Positions 9,515-20,126 of a DNA stretch of 64,000 bases are shown in pieces (the first letter of the stretch is position 1; each line of letters begins with the position of its first letter). This DNA is from JAIQFF01 sp963725615 (GTDB taxonomy: Bacteria > Acidobacteriota > Terriglobia > Terriglobales > Acidobacteriaceae). Both the position numbers and the translations under genes were made by a program. Below the pieces are notes generated by a model, which saw only the letters and a program-made list of their open reading frames with translations, searched no databases and was not told the DNA's origin. Where the stretch lies: positions 1-64,000 of the forward strand of contig CAVRZO010000007.1 in the NCBI GenBank assembly GCA_963725615.1, written 5' to 3'.

Positions 9515-11692
9515 TCAGAAGTTCTCGACCATCCAAACATTGGCATTGCTGCTGGCTTGCCACAGTGCGAGATAGCGCCCATCGGGTGAAGGAATGGCCC
9601 AGCCTACACTCATCTTGTCCTGCTCCAACACCGGCCGCACTCGGCCTTGCAGATCTACATTTAAGAGTCCGTTAGTGCCGGTGGTGGTGGAGGCGCTCAC
9701 CCAGAGATTCTTGCCGTCGGCGGACCAGTCGAGTGCGGAGATTCCCGACCAATTCGCTAATGTCATCCTCCGCTCTTTGCCGTCCTTGAGTGTCAGCAGC
9801 CGGATTTCGGGCTGCACGGCAGTGTCCGTCTTCTTGGCAATTGCCAGCATCGAGCCATCCGGGGTGAGACTCCAGTTGTAGAAATAAGCCGTCGGGTCGT
9901 CAATGTGAGTGACTTCCTGAGCCTTGCCCAGCATTGGATCGAAACTGAAAAACGTCATCCGCTTCTCATCAACCTGACTGTAGAGGCAAAGGGTCGAAGG
10001 AGGACGCGCACACTGTAGATTGCCAATACCTCGACCCTCGAGAACGACTTCGGGCGGTCCGCCGGAGAGAGAGACACGTAACAGGCGAATGGCCTCTGAG
10101 TGGTCGTAGGGCTGCCGGTATTCCAGATATACGATTTGCTTTCCGTCGGGAGTCAGCCGGGCCAGCATCGATTGTTGATTGCCGCCCACGATCAATTCTG
10201 GCACCGTCTGGTCCGGCGCCTGGCGGAAAATGTGAAAAGCTCCGTCGCGATCCGATGCGAAGATGACCCGTTTGCTATCCGGCGTCCATGAGAAAGGAAA
10301 ATCTCGCCGCTCATCCAGGGTCAGTCGTTTCGGAGGGCTGAGCCTGGTCCCGCCAGCTTCAAGTTTTGCGACATAAACATCGGGTTGCCAGCCCTGTTTT
10401 AAGTATGCCAGTCGTTTGCCATCGTCCGCGATGCTGAGGTACTGCACCGTACCTGGACTGGAGGTCAGGCGCACGGGCGTTCCAATCGGCTTAGAAGTCC
10501 GCGAATCGATTTTCATCCACCAGACATTCGAGTCGTTTTGGTTGGGAGGCGCTTCGTTGAGAACATAAGCCAGGTGGTCATCAACCCACGCCATGGCGGG
10601 ACCGAGCTGGGGTTCTGCCAGCACGACGGTCCGGGCATTCTTCGTAACGTCCAGCTTGGTGATGTCCAGAATTTCAATCTGCGGTTTCACACCCAAAGTT
10701 CCGGGGGAATATCCGGCACGCAGGAAAGCGATGCGCTTCCCGTCCCGTGACCAGACCGGAGACCGAAAAAGATCCCCAACTTCGCCTGCCAGCTTTCGCG
10801 GTTGTCCCCCATCCGCATGCATCAACCACAGTTCTTCGCTATTTGCCGATCCTCTCAAGAAAACGATTTGTGAGCCGTCGGGCGATACCGAAGCTTCACC
10901 GCCTTGATCGTTGAGTTTGCGGGGACTGCCGCCGACGGTGGAGAGTTGCCATAGGGCGGGTTGTTCGGTCGGTCCCGCAACCGAGGTAGCCAGGATGTGC
11001 GTTCCATCAGGGAACCAGGCCACAGGCTGCGCCTTGAATCCCACCGGCAGTACCAGGGGATGTGTTTCCCCGGTCTCCACCTGGCGTAGATAGAAGCCGG
11101 TCTGGTCGGAAAATGCCAGGTACCTTCCATCGTGAGAGAGCGCAGCATTGTTGATGGGATATTCGCTGGGGTTAGCGGTCAGACGACGCTCGACAGGTGG
11201 AGAGGGGGGCAATGGCAGCGGCGTCCGCCTGCCCATAAATAATCCCAACCCGACTCCCGCGAGCACCAAGGCTCCGGCCGCAGCCGCGATCCACCATCTG
11301 CGAGCAGGATGCGAGGGTCGGACCGAAGTCTCAGCATCGACGGCAGATCCAAGTCCGCGTACCGGCGCCAGAAACCGGTATCCGCGGCGGGCGACGGTTT
11401 CGACAAAGCGAGGATTCTCAGCGCTGTCGCCCAAGGCATCCCTGAGCCGGCGGACAGCCGCGTTGAGACTGTGGTCGAAGTCAACAAAGGTGTCTGCGGG
11501 CCACAACCGGCTCTGCAGTTCTTCCCGCGTAATCACTTCTCCCGGCCGTTCCAGCAGGAGGGCAAGAATCTGGAAGGGCTGTTCCTGCAGTTTTACCCTG
11601 GCGCCATTGCGTCGCAGTTCGCCCGCCCGTTGGTCAACTTCGAAGACCCCAAACTGGATCATCCGTGTCCCATTGCCGCTCATCACTGCCAT
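9515..11692 (-). CDS. ToxR/CadC-like regulator: winged-helix domain, membrane helix, PD40 propeller
   Basis: The 725-residue protein begins with an OmpR/PhoB-type winged helix (about residues 12-110: FGVFEVDQRAGELRRNG, VITREELQSRLWP, FVETVARRGYRFLAPV). A membrane helix follows (about 134-152), then a periplasmic TolB/WD40-like PD40 beta-propeller with repeated segments such as SPDGSQIVF, TPDGKQIVYL and SPDGRYLALW. Membrane-bound regulators of this plan sense outside signals and activate nearby promoters directly. It lacks a receiver domain and no histidine kinase is adjacent. It lies inside the CRTAC1/TPR/glycosidase island and is transcribed away from the HExxH protein gene, so both may be targets. 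Start could be 11692, 11680 or 11659. Confidence 0.88.
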   Translation of the reverse strand: MAVMSGNGTRMIQFGVFEVDQRAGELRRNGARVKLQEQPFQILALLLERPGEVITREELQSRLWPADTFVDFDHSLNAAVRRLRDALGDSAENPRFVETVARRGYRFLAPVRGLGSAVDAETSVRPSHPARRWWIAAAAGALVLAGVGLGLFMGRRTPLPLPPSPPVERRLTANPSEYPINNAALSHDGRYLAFSDQTGFYLRQVETGETHPLVLPVGFKAQPVAWFPDGTHILATSVAGPTEQPALWQLSTVGGSPRKLNDQGGEASVSPDGSQIVFLRGSANSEELWLMHADGGQPRKLAGEVGDLFRSPVWSRDGKRIAFLRAGYSPGTLGVKPQIEILDITKLDVTKNARTVVLAEPQLGPAMAWVDDHLAYVLNEAPPNQNDSNVWWMKIDSRTSKPIGTPVRLTSSPGTVQYLSIADDGKRLAYLKQGWQPDVYVAKLEAGGTRLSPPKRLTLDERRDFPFSWTPDSKRVIFASDRDGAFHIFRQAPDQTVPELIVGGNQQSMLARLTPDGKQIVYLEYRQPYDHSEAIRLLRVSLSGGPPEVVLEGRGIGNLQCARPPSTLCLYSQVDEKRMTFFSFDPMLGKAQEVTHIDDPTAYFYNWSLTPDGSMLAIAKKTDTAVQPEIRLLTLKDGKERRMTLANWSGISALDWSADGKNLWVSASTTTGTNGLLNVDLQGRVRPVLEQDKMSVGWAIPSPDGRYLALWQASSNANVWMVENF

Positions 11693-11861
11693 CTGGCCTC
11701 TTTGAATCAGCGAAGTTTAACAGAATCGGGAAATCAAGAGCCCGTCACCCGACCGCCTAACCGTTTGACGTGCAAGCGCTTAACCGGTCACCCACATATG
11801 TTTTGTGGGTTACCCGCAAAGCCTTGAGGCACTCCTCGCGCGCGCTGACGATGGCCGCGGT

Positions 11862-11869
11862 GGAGGTGA
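11862..11869 (+). promoter_or_regulatory. Strong Shine-Dalgarno fixing a GTG start
   Basis: GGAGGTGA, an almost complete match to the 16S rRNA 3' end, sits 6 bases before the GTG at 11876 and supports that non-ATG start. Confidence 0.7.
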
Positions 11870-11875
11870 CACGCC

Positions 11876-12526
11876 GTGCTTCAAATCCCGAAAACACATC
11901 TCTTGTCAGTTACGTTCCTGCTGTGCCTCGCGTTCCCTGCCTGGCCGGAAACTTATCCTGACAAAAGACCACAGGTGGTTGTTTCTGTCTTCAACGACGC
12001 CCAGGTGGAGGCGACGGTGCTGGCCCACGCGGAGCGGGAAGCCTCCGAGATTTTCTATCAAGCCGGGGTGGACGTAGTCTGGGCAAACTGCAGAGCTCAG
12101 GAAGTCAGATCGACCGACACCGGCGGGTGTGAGCGATTCGATTGGCCCACGCATCTTGCCGTGCGCATCTTGCCGCGTTCCCGCCTCTTGAGGAATGAGG
12201 TTTTTGGGATGGCCTTCCTGTCGTTGGAAGGCACGGGCTGCTACAGCGACGTCTTTTATGATCGTGCTGTGGCGCTACACGCTGACGGGAAGGTTGGACT
12301 GGCGGCCATCCTGGGGGGCGTGATCGCCCACGAACTCGGACATCTTCTTCTTGGATCAAATGCGCATGCTTCGTGGGGAATCATGCGGGCCCATTGGCAA
12401 GGTGAAGAGTTGCGCCGAGTGGCAAAAGGAAACCTGCGGTTTACAGCGGACCAAGCCGGACACATGCGTCGAAAACTGGTTGCAGGGGGCCCGTCGTTGG
12501 TGGTTGCCGCGCGGTCGAGTTATTAA
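11876..12526 (+). CDS. Secreted putative zinc metalloprotease-like protein (HExxH)
   Basis: The 216-residue product has a Sec signal peptide (LLSVTFLLCLAFPAWP). A zinc-binding motif HELGHLLLGSNAH carries His152, Glu153, His156 and a third His164, followed by GIM (168-170), which may act as a Met-turn. The spacing (third His seven residues after HExxH) differs from classical metzincins (HExxHxxGxxH), so family assignment is open. The segment VVVSVFNDAQVEATVLA looks like a mature N-terminus. The gene is divergent from the ToxR-like regulator, with 183 bases between them that would hold both promoters. Proteolytic activity is inferred from the motif only. Confidence 0.7.
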   Translation: MLQIPKTHLLSVTFLLCLAFPAWPETYPDKRPQVVVSVFNDAQVEATVLAHAEREASEIFYQAGVDVVWANCRAQEVRSTDTGGCERFDWPTHLAVRILPRSRLLRNEVFGMAFLSLEGTGCYSDVFYDRAVALHADGKVGLAAILGGVIAHELGHLLLGSNAHASWGIMRAHWQGEELRRVAKGNLRFTADQAGHMRRKLVAGGPSLVVAARSSY

Positions 12527-12675
12527 AGATCGCGCTTGGCGTTCTTTTGCGGGTTCGTGGTGCCCTGTGCGGGAAGAGCTTTTAACCGCAAAGAACGCGA
12601 AGACCCGCGAAGTACGCCAAGAGGATCTTCCTCTATCACGGCCTTTTGCCACCTTACAAGTTCGCGAATCGAGGC
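12527..12675. repeat. Intergenic dispersed-repeat sequence
   Basis: The stretch between two convergent genes contains accgcaaagaacgcgaag-type sequence. A similar phrase recurs near 40236 (ttaaccgccaagtacgctaa) and, weaker, near 60437. No gene is seen. Confidence 0.35.
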
Positions 12676-14428
12676 TTAGGAAGGTTTGGGCAGCGGTCTT
12701 ACTGCTGTGCCCGATCCCTCTTTTAATGTGTGAATTGTGTCCACGGAAACGCCATCGAACTGCTCGGTAAGGCCGCTTGGCCAGCGAATCTGGACCCATT
12801 CGATCTTGGTGACTGCGCCCAGGCCGAAGTGAATGCGCATATCGTTGTTCGAGTCGTAACTGGAGCCGCTGCGGACCTCGTCCACTAAGACTCGCGGGCC
12901 AATTTTCACCGTGACTTTCGCGCCAATTCCATCGCGGTTGGAGTTGGTTCCCAGCGTCCGAAACCCGATCCAATGATTCGGCGAGCGCACCTGATTCACC
13001 AGCAAACTGGGAGGTCGCATGCATGTTGCTGATCACGGCTGAAATTCGCCCATCGTTCCACAGATCGCCAATCGCCAACCCACGCCCGGCGTGGACCGTC
13101 GTGATTCCCGGTCCGGATTGAGAAGAAACATCGCTGAACGTCTTGTTGCCGTTGTTGTGATACAAGATGCGCGGCTCCTCGTAGCTGCTGCCCAGGTTCT
13201 GTTTGTCGACTTCGGGATAGACATGGCCGTTCACCAGCAGCAGGTCGGGCCAGCCGTCGTTGTCGAAATCCAGAAACATGGTGCCCCACCCCAGGTAGCG
13301 CGTGTAGAGGCCGAGGCCGGCGGCGAAGGTCACGTCATCGAATGTCCCGTTGCCGTTGTTGCGGTAGAGAGTCGAAGTATCATCGGAAAAATTGGTTTTG
13401 AAGATATCCAGTCTGCCGTCGCCGTCATAGTCGGCAACCGTCGAGCCCATGCCGGCTTGCTCGCGCCCATCCTCGTTGAAGGCAGCCCCCGCCACCACCG
13501 CACGGTCCGTGAACGTTCCATCGTGATTGTTGTGGTAGAGAATGCTGGGCGTGCTATCGCATGCCACGTAGATATCGGGCCAGCCGTCGTCGTCGTAGTC
13601 GAGCGTGGAGACGCTGAAGCCATAGTGTCCGCTGGTCCGATCAATCTTTGCCTTGGCGGTGACGTCCTCAAATTTTCCGCCACCCAGGTTGTGGTAAAGA
13701 ATATTCTTCGCGCCCGGCAAACCACGGGGGCCGCACATCACCGGAACTCCCTTCCACACACACGAGGCTCTCTCTCCCGGCGCGGGAGCGGTGGAAACGT
13801 CGAAGTCCACGTAGTTCGCGACCATCAGATCGAGCAGGCCGTCACGATCGTAATCCACGAAGGCGCACCCGGTGCCCCAGGCTTTTCCGGTGCCCGCGAC
13901 CCCGGATCGCTCCGCCACTTCGGTGAAGACTCCACTCTGGTTGTGATAGAGGCGATTCTTGCCATAGTAGGTGACGTAGAGATCTTCCCATCCGTCGTTG
14001 TCATAGTCGCCGACGCAAACCCCCTGGCCCCAGCCCGTGGCGGTCACCCCGACTTTAGCGGTGACGTCAGTGAATGTTCCGTCGTGATTGTTGCGATACA
14101 GATGGTTGGTGGGAGCATTTCCAGAGGGAAAGCCTTCGAGGGTAGTGCCGTTCACCAGAAAAATATCGGGCCAGCCGTCGTTGTCGTAGTCGAGAATTGC
14201 GACGCCCGTGCCAGTGGTCTCGATGATGTATTTCTTGCTGTCCTTCCCACCGAACACGGTGGTCAGGGTCAGGCCGGCTTTCTCTGCGACATCGGTGAAG
14301 TTGGCAATCGGCGCGGCTTGCGGAGGCTGAGCGGCGGCAGTACCGAAAATCAGACTAAGAAAAAACACAGTCCGGGCCAGGCGGCCAAGAAATACCCCCC
14401 GCGACTGCAGCAAAGAGATTTGATTCAT
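12676..14428 (-). CDS. CRTAC1 family protein (FG-GAP repeats, ASPIC/UnbV), one frameshift
   Basis: A signal peptide (TVFFLSLIFGTAAAQ) is followed by about eight FG-GAP/VCBS repeats (DYDNDGWPDIF and variants). The ASPIC/UnbV domain (NSNRDGIGAKVTVKIG, DEVRSGSSYDSNNDMRIHFG, VQIRWPSGL) lies in a second frame. Removing one base near 13013 joins NMHA to PPSLLVNQV as expected for the family and gives a protein of about 583 residues ending at 12676. Read without correction, the upstream frame runs on to 12356 as nonsense over the HExxH gene. The gene is divergent from the TPR gene at 14553, a CRTAC1/TPR association repeated at 20-23 kb. Product is secreted; function is unknown beyond a likely calcium-stabilised propeller. 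Confidence 0.85.
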
Positions 14429-14552
14429 GACCCAGTCTGAATACTAGGGGGCCGGCTACTGAGGGTCAAGCTGGGCCCTTTGACCCAATGGCCAAACACT
14501 GGGCCGGCAATGATTGCGAGGGCGCCCATGGTAGTATCGACCCTGTCTGGTC

Positions 14553-16342
14553 ATGGCTGTTCACCTCCGAACGAACATTTCGACCCTGTTCGCGAGAATT
14601 GCTTTATTCGCCCTTCTTGGAAGTCCACTTCTCGTCGGTCTAATCTCCGCAACGCAACCCGCGACCGAGCAGGAGCAAGCCCAGGCGAACGCTCTTTACT
14701 CGCAGGGTATGTTGGCTCTCAAGAATCGTGATTTGGCGGGCGCGCGTTCTGCCTTTGAGAAGCTTGTGCGCATAGCCTCTCGTAGCCCCGAAGCCCACAA
14801 TTCGTTGGGCTGGGTACTCCTCCAGCAGGGCGAGATTGACTCCGCCGTGGCGGAATTTTATACAACTCTTAAACTCAGTCCCGATTTTGTCAAAGCGCGG
14901 GTAAACCTGGCCAATGCGCTCTCTCAAAGAAGCGATTTTGCGGAAGCCGAATCAGAAGCGCGTGAAGCGGTTCGGATCGCTCCCAAAGACTCTGATGCGC
15001 ACCACGCCCTGGGTCGAGTTCTAAGCTTCCGCGGCGATTCGACAGGCGCCATCTCTGAACTGCAAGCCAGTGTGGCGCTGGAGCCTCAGCGCGCGGACTT
15101 GCACGACGATCTGGGATCACTCCTCCAGCAGGCCGCCAGAGCCGAAGAAGCTGAGGCCCAGTTTTCCGAAGCTCTACGAGCGGAACCCGGTTTCCCACCC
15201 GCAGAGCTGCATCTCGGGATCGTGCGCTGGCGGCAAGAATCATTGCCGGAGGCACATGATCTTCTCGCAAAGGCGGTGAAGGCAGTTCCAGAAAATGCGC
15301 AGGCTCATTATTATTTCGCCCGTGTTCTCGAGGACCAGAAAGCGCCTGAGCAAGCGCTCGAGGAGCTAAGAACGGCGGCAAGCCTGCAGCCGGATTTCGC
15401 GGAAGCTCAGGAGCACCTGGGGCTCCTCTTACAACGCAACGGCGACGGCCCGGGGGCAGTTTCTGCGTTTCGCAAGGTGGTTCAGCTTCGGCCGCAAGAT
15501 CCCAACGCGCACAACAATCTTGGCCTCGCGATGATCCAGGCGGGAGATGCCGCTGGTTCAATTCCAGAGTTCGAATCGGCCATCCGCATGCGTCCCGGCA
15601 ACCCGGGCTATATCGAGAACCTCGGAACGGCTTATCTGCAGAAAGCGGACTTTGAGGCTGCTGTCGCACAATTTCAGGCCGCCTTGAAAATCGCGCCCGA
15701 AGATGCGACTGCGCACTACGATCTCGGGCTCGCTTTTAAGCTGATAGACCGCCTGGATGACGCGCTTAGAGAGTTCCGAAAGGCTGTCGAGCTTGCCCCG
15801 AACCAGCCTGATGTCCACTACACGCTCGGCGTAACCCTCTGGGCAAAGGCAACTTTGACGAGGCCGAAGACGAACTGCGCGCCGCGATCAAAGCAAAACC
15901 CGATTATGCGGAGGCATATTACACCTTGGGAACGGTTCTGAAACAAAAGGGAAAACTCGACGATGCTGCCGCGAGCCTGCGGCGGGCAATCTCGCTTGAC
16001 CCAGGCTTGGTTGGAGCACATACCACGCTGGCCGCAGTCCTGCGCCAACTCGGTGATACCGCCGCTGCCGACGCGGAGAACCGCCGGGCGCAGGAACTCT
16101 TCAAACACTCCTACAGCCTGCAGGAGGCCACACTCAACACCAACTCAGGGAAAACGCTTCTTGAAGCGGGAGATCTCGATGGAGCGATCTCGCAATTTCG
16201 CACGGCGATAAGTCTTGCCCCCAACTATGCTCCCGCCCACCAGCGCCTTGCAGAAGCTCTCGAGCGCAAGGGAGAAAAAGCAACAGCGCAAGAGGAATTT
16301 CGCAAAGCTGCTGAGTTGACGAACGGTAGCCCGCAGCATTAG
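14553..16342 (+). CDS. Exported TPR-repeat protein, one frameshift
   Basis: The roughly 596-residue protein has an N-terminal hydrophobic export signal (LFARIALFALLGSPLLVGLI) and about 15 tandem TPR units (for example AHNSLGWVLLQQGEIDSAVA, AHYDLGLAFKLIDRLDDALR). It should act as a protein-binding scaffold in the periplasm or on the membrane. The first frame degenerates after LGVTLW and ends at 15941. Adding one G to the GGG run near 15841 restores GKGNFDEAEDELRAAIKAKP and continues to 16342. It is divergent from a CRTAC1 gene and convergent with another TPR gene. No partner is identified by sequence. Confidence 0.82.
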
Positions 16343-16360
16343 TCGCAAACAAACCGACGG

Positions 16361-17333
16361 CTAATTCGACAATGCCGCTTTTGTGGCTTGAATCTTTGCT
16401 TTTGCCTCTGCCGCTGACTTGCTCTCTGGGACGAGCTGCAATTCAAGTTCGATTTCCGAGAGCGCCTGATCGAATTCTTTCCTTTCAAGCCGGATCAGAG
16501 CCATGGCAAGATGAATTTCCGGCCTCCTTGGATCAGAACGCGCGGCTTGCTGGTAGGCCACGAGGGCCTGATCGTATTTTTCTTGCGCGGCGTATTCCAT
16601 GCCCAGCCCCTGGTACAGCCGGCCGGAATTAGGATTGAGCTTGATGATTTGACGAGAAGACCAATCGGAGAGCTTGATCGATGCGTTGCAGAGTTGGTAC
16701 GAGTATTCCGGCTCCTGCGGAGCTAACTGGACGAGCTTCTGGAATTCCTGGACCGCAGCGATCCAGTTTCCTGACGCCTCAAATGCCCTTCCCAGCTCAA
16801 AATGGGCCTGGGGCTGGTTTGGCAACAAAGCGGCGGCCCGCTTAAGCTCACGGACGGCCTCGGTATTTTTTCTGAGCGCCAGCAGGCTGGAACCCAGGAG
16901 CAGGCGGAAGAAGCATAATCCGGCTGAAGAGCAAGCGCTTGGCGAAATCGCGTGACAGCCTCAGAGTGATTCCCGCGCAACAGAGCAATGACCCCGAGAT
17001 TGTGGTAGATGAGGGGGTGTCTGGCGCCCTGCCGCAGGGCAAAGAAAAAGCGCTTTCAGCCGCAACCAGATCGCCTGACTTCAGCGCCTGGGCACCTGCG
17101 GCAATTCTTGTTTCGAGTGCAGGTGGGAGGTTCTCCTGAGCAATGATCGATATGCCGGTGCAGCAAAGTAGGGAGAGAATGATCGCAAAGCGCAGCGTTG
17201 GACAGAAAGGCCTCGCGCACTCCCGAGGCCGTGCCCAAAGGCCGGGCTCATTGGTCGTTGGCGCAGATTTGCGTCTGAAGTCCGTTAATCCGGTGTGCAT
17301 CGGGCAGGTCATCCATCCAGCAAACCTTCGCAC
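16361..17333 (-). CDS. Exported TPR-repeat protein, two frameshifts
   Basis: A hydrophobic leader (FAIILSLLCCTGISIIAQ) is followed by TPR units now spread over three frames. They read LETRIAAGAQALKSGDLVAA (to about 17040), then ALRQGARHPLIYHNLGVIAL and RGNHSEAVTRFRQALALQP (to about 16912), then LLLGSSLLALRKNTEAVREL to the end at 16361. Adding one T to the T run (plus-strand AAAAA near 17045) and one C near 16912 restores a continuous protein of about 320 residues. The start is uncertain: ATG at 17333 leaves a long leader. It is convergent with the TPR gene at 14553. A scaffold role in the periplasm is inferred from the repeats only. Confidence 0.65.
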
Positions 17334-17551
17334 AGACAGTATAGGGCTGCAAAGTGAGCTTTCCCAAAATTGTTGAGAGCGAACGTGTAATCAAGTCGCA
17401 ATTTTCACAATTCCTCGAGTCCGAGGCCAGCTCTCATGGGCGGCGCCATCACGGTTGCCCACTCCCACCTAGAGCCGTCCATCAGGAAACCATGCGTGCA
17501 GCTAACTTCCCTCCGCTGACCCTTTGCACACGCACAGGAGATTTGCGGCCC

Positions 17552-17557
17552 TATAAT
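17552..17557 (+). promoter_or_regulatory. Candidate -10 box for the second GH31 gene
   Basis: TATAAT lies 4 bases before the ATG at 17562. If used, transcription would begin at or next to the start codon, giving a leaderless mRNA. No good -35 is seen, so this is weak. Confidence 0.25.
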
Positions 17558-17561
17558 TCAG

Positions 17562-19947
17562 ATGATGAAACGCATAATTGTGAGTATCGCCTCGTTCCTG
17601 ATGCACTTGCCTCTGTGGACCGTCTCTTTGGTCGTGCTCTGTTTGATTGGGCGTCCGACACAACTAACAGCTCAACTTCTTGGAGCACTGCCACCGCTGC
17701 CTCCAATCACTGTCGCCCAGTCCGGGATGGCCTGACGGCAAAGATTGGCGATGAGAGTCTCGCAAGGTCTCGGTTTGCAGCGATTCTGTAATCCATGTCG
17801 TCGCCAGCCCAAAGCCCCTTGATTCCTTCGGCCCTACCAGCCTTGGATGCTTGATCCGAAGCAGTCTTGCCCGGGAGCGCAGTTCCAGTTCGCGCAAACC
17901 GAGATATGGCACATTGACCACCTCAACGTTGAAAGTGGAGTTCTCGCTCACTCGGGGGAACCTGAATTACAGCAGGATCGGAGGGAAGAGGCTGCTGCGC
18001 GAAAGCGACTCTGTGCCTCGCACGTATGAGCCCGGCCAGGTTAATGGGGAAAGCACTTACCACGTCACCGACCGCTTCTCGCCGGACTCCACCGAGGGGT
18101 TTTATGGCTTGGGCCAGCACCAGAGTGGAATGTTCAATTACCGTGGCAGCACGGTCGAACTTGGGCAGAACAACACCGATGTCGCCATTCCACTGCTGGT
18201 TTCGAGTAAAGGCTATGCGCTGTTGTGGAACACCGCCTCATTCACCTATGCCGACAACCGGTTTCCACTGGACTTCAACTTACCTCGTTGGCTGGCGATT
18301 CGGTCGACTACTACCTGATCTATGGGCCGGAGATGGACCAGATCATCCACGAATATCGCAACCTGACCGGCCACACGCCCATGCTGCCCAAGTGGGCCTA
18401 CGGTTTTTTCCAATCGAAAGACCGCTACATTTCGCAGGAAGAAATCCTCGGCATCGCTCATCGCTATCGCGAACAACACATTCCCCTGGACGCGATCGTG
18501 CAGGACTGGTTCTGGTGGAAGACTGAAGGCGATCCGGTCTTCAATTCCAATTTCACCGATGTTCCCGGTGAACTCAAGACTCTGCACGACGAACACGTTC
18601 ACGCCATGATCTCAGTATGGGGCTTGTTCGATGTAAAGTCGGAAACCTTTCAGAAGCTGTCTGCGCAACATCTCGACGTGCCCAACGCGCACGTGTACGA
18701 CGCTACCAATGCAAAGGCTCGCGATATGTATTGGGAGGATTTGGCCGGCAAGCTTTTTGCTCAAGGCTGGGATGCCTTCTGGCTGGACAGCGCCGAGCCG
18801 GAAGAGTACTGGCCGCACTGGGGAGACGCGATTCTCCGCGATAAACAACTCGCGATCGGCAGCGGCGCGCGCTACACGAACATTTTCCCTTTCATGCACA
18901 CCAGCGGAGTGCAGGAGCATTGGAGGGCGACGACCGACCAGAAGCGGGTCTTCCTGCTGACGCGGTCCGCTTTTCTGGGCCAGCAACGTGTCGGGGCAAC
19001 CGTGTGGTCGGGCGATGTTTATAGCACCTATTGGGGACTGAGCCACCAAGTGGCAGCGGGTCTGAACTTCGCGCTCTCTGGATATCCTTATTGGACAACC
19101 GACATTGGCGGCTATTGGCTGCCACACGATCAGACCTCCAAACGATCCTGTTTACCAGGAACTCTATACGCGCTGGTTTGAGTTCGGCATTTTCTGTCCC
19201 ATCTTCCGTACGCATGGTCATCGGGCCCACAACGAGCTGTGGACTTACGACAAGGTTGAACCGATCCTTCTCAATTACGACAAGCTCCGTTATCGCCTGA
19301 TGCCGTACATCTACTCGCTCGCCTGGCGGGTTACCAGTCAGGACTATACGATCCAGCGGCCCCTGGTCATGGATTGGCGCACTGATCCCAAGACCTGGAA
19401 TATTGGCGATCAGTTCATGTTCGGGCCTGCAATTCTGGTCAACCCGGTGCTGAAGCAGGATGCGACTCATCGCACTGTCTACCTGCCAGATGCTCCGGAG
19501 TGGTATGACTTCTGGTCTGGCGGATCGGTAAAGGGAGGCCAGGAAGTGGAAGCGGAGGCTCCGTTGGACCGCATTCCGCTATTCGTCCGCGCAGGCTCGA
19601 TCGTTCCGCTCGGACCCGAGATCGAATACGCAGAACAGAAACCCGCCAGTCCCATTGAGCTGCGCATTTTCCGCGGATCTGACGGTAAGTTCGATCTCTA
19701 CGAAGATGAGGGCGACACTTACAACTACGAAAAGGGGTCTCATGCGCTCATTCCGCTGCGCTGGTCGGAGACGGATAAGACACTCACGATAGGGGACCGC
19801 CAGGGCCAGTATTCAGGTATGCCCAAGGAGGTCACGTTCAACCTGGTCTGGGTATCGTCGAGCCACGGTGTGGGAGAAACTGTCGAGGCCAAACCAGACA
19901 GAGTTGTTCACTATGAGGGAAAGGCAATTTCAGTGCACGCACCGTGA
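17562..19947 (+). CDS. Exported GH31 glycosidase, alpha-xylosidase-like, multiple frameshifts
   Basis: After a hydrophobic leader (LWTVSLVVLCLIG) the frame breaks several times between 17700 and 17910. Recognisable N-terminal GH31 sequence then resumes (TSTLKVEFSLTRGNLNYSRI, then GFYGLGQHQSGMFNYRG), with further breaks near 18290 and 19140. The barrel carries MLPKWAYGFFQSKDRYISQE and the nucleophile motif FWLDSAEPEEYWP, the form typical of alpha-xylosidase-type GH31 enzymes rather than the WNDMNEP form of the first GH31. GATVWSGDVYSTYW holds the acid/base Asp. Adding a C near 18286 and removing one A of AAA near 19140 restores the frame; the N-terminal breaks need at least three further changes. 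Expected role: removing alpha-xylosyl or glucosyl ends from oligosaccharides outside the cytoplasm. Confidence 0.82.
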
Positions 19948-20126
19948 TGAATCGGAAACACCTTGACGCCTACCGCTGTATTCGCGAAGGGTTGCTCCTG
20001 GCTACTGTTGGGTGAATGCTGGATCATCCGGCATGGAGAAGTTCCTCGAACCTGTCGAGCTATAATGCTTAACGACAAACGAGGAGTTCGGCGCGACGGT
20101 CTTCAAGACCCTGGGAATTCTGAACT

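Noticed and set aside
12356..12675. C-terminal extension of the second CRTAC1 frame over the HExxH gene
   Set aside because: Residues after the frameshift near 13013 have no family character. The true C-terminus is in the adjoining frame and ends at 12676.
13091..14440. 449-codon open frame on the plus strand opposite a CRTAC1 gene
   Set aside because: It is the antisense of the GC-rich FG-GAP repeats. The minus strand has clear DYDNDGW repeats and family length; the plus frame has only low-complexity Val/Ile/Ala sequence.
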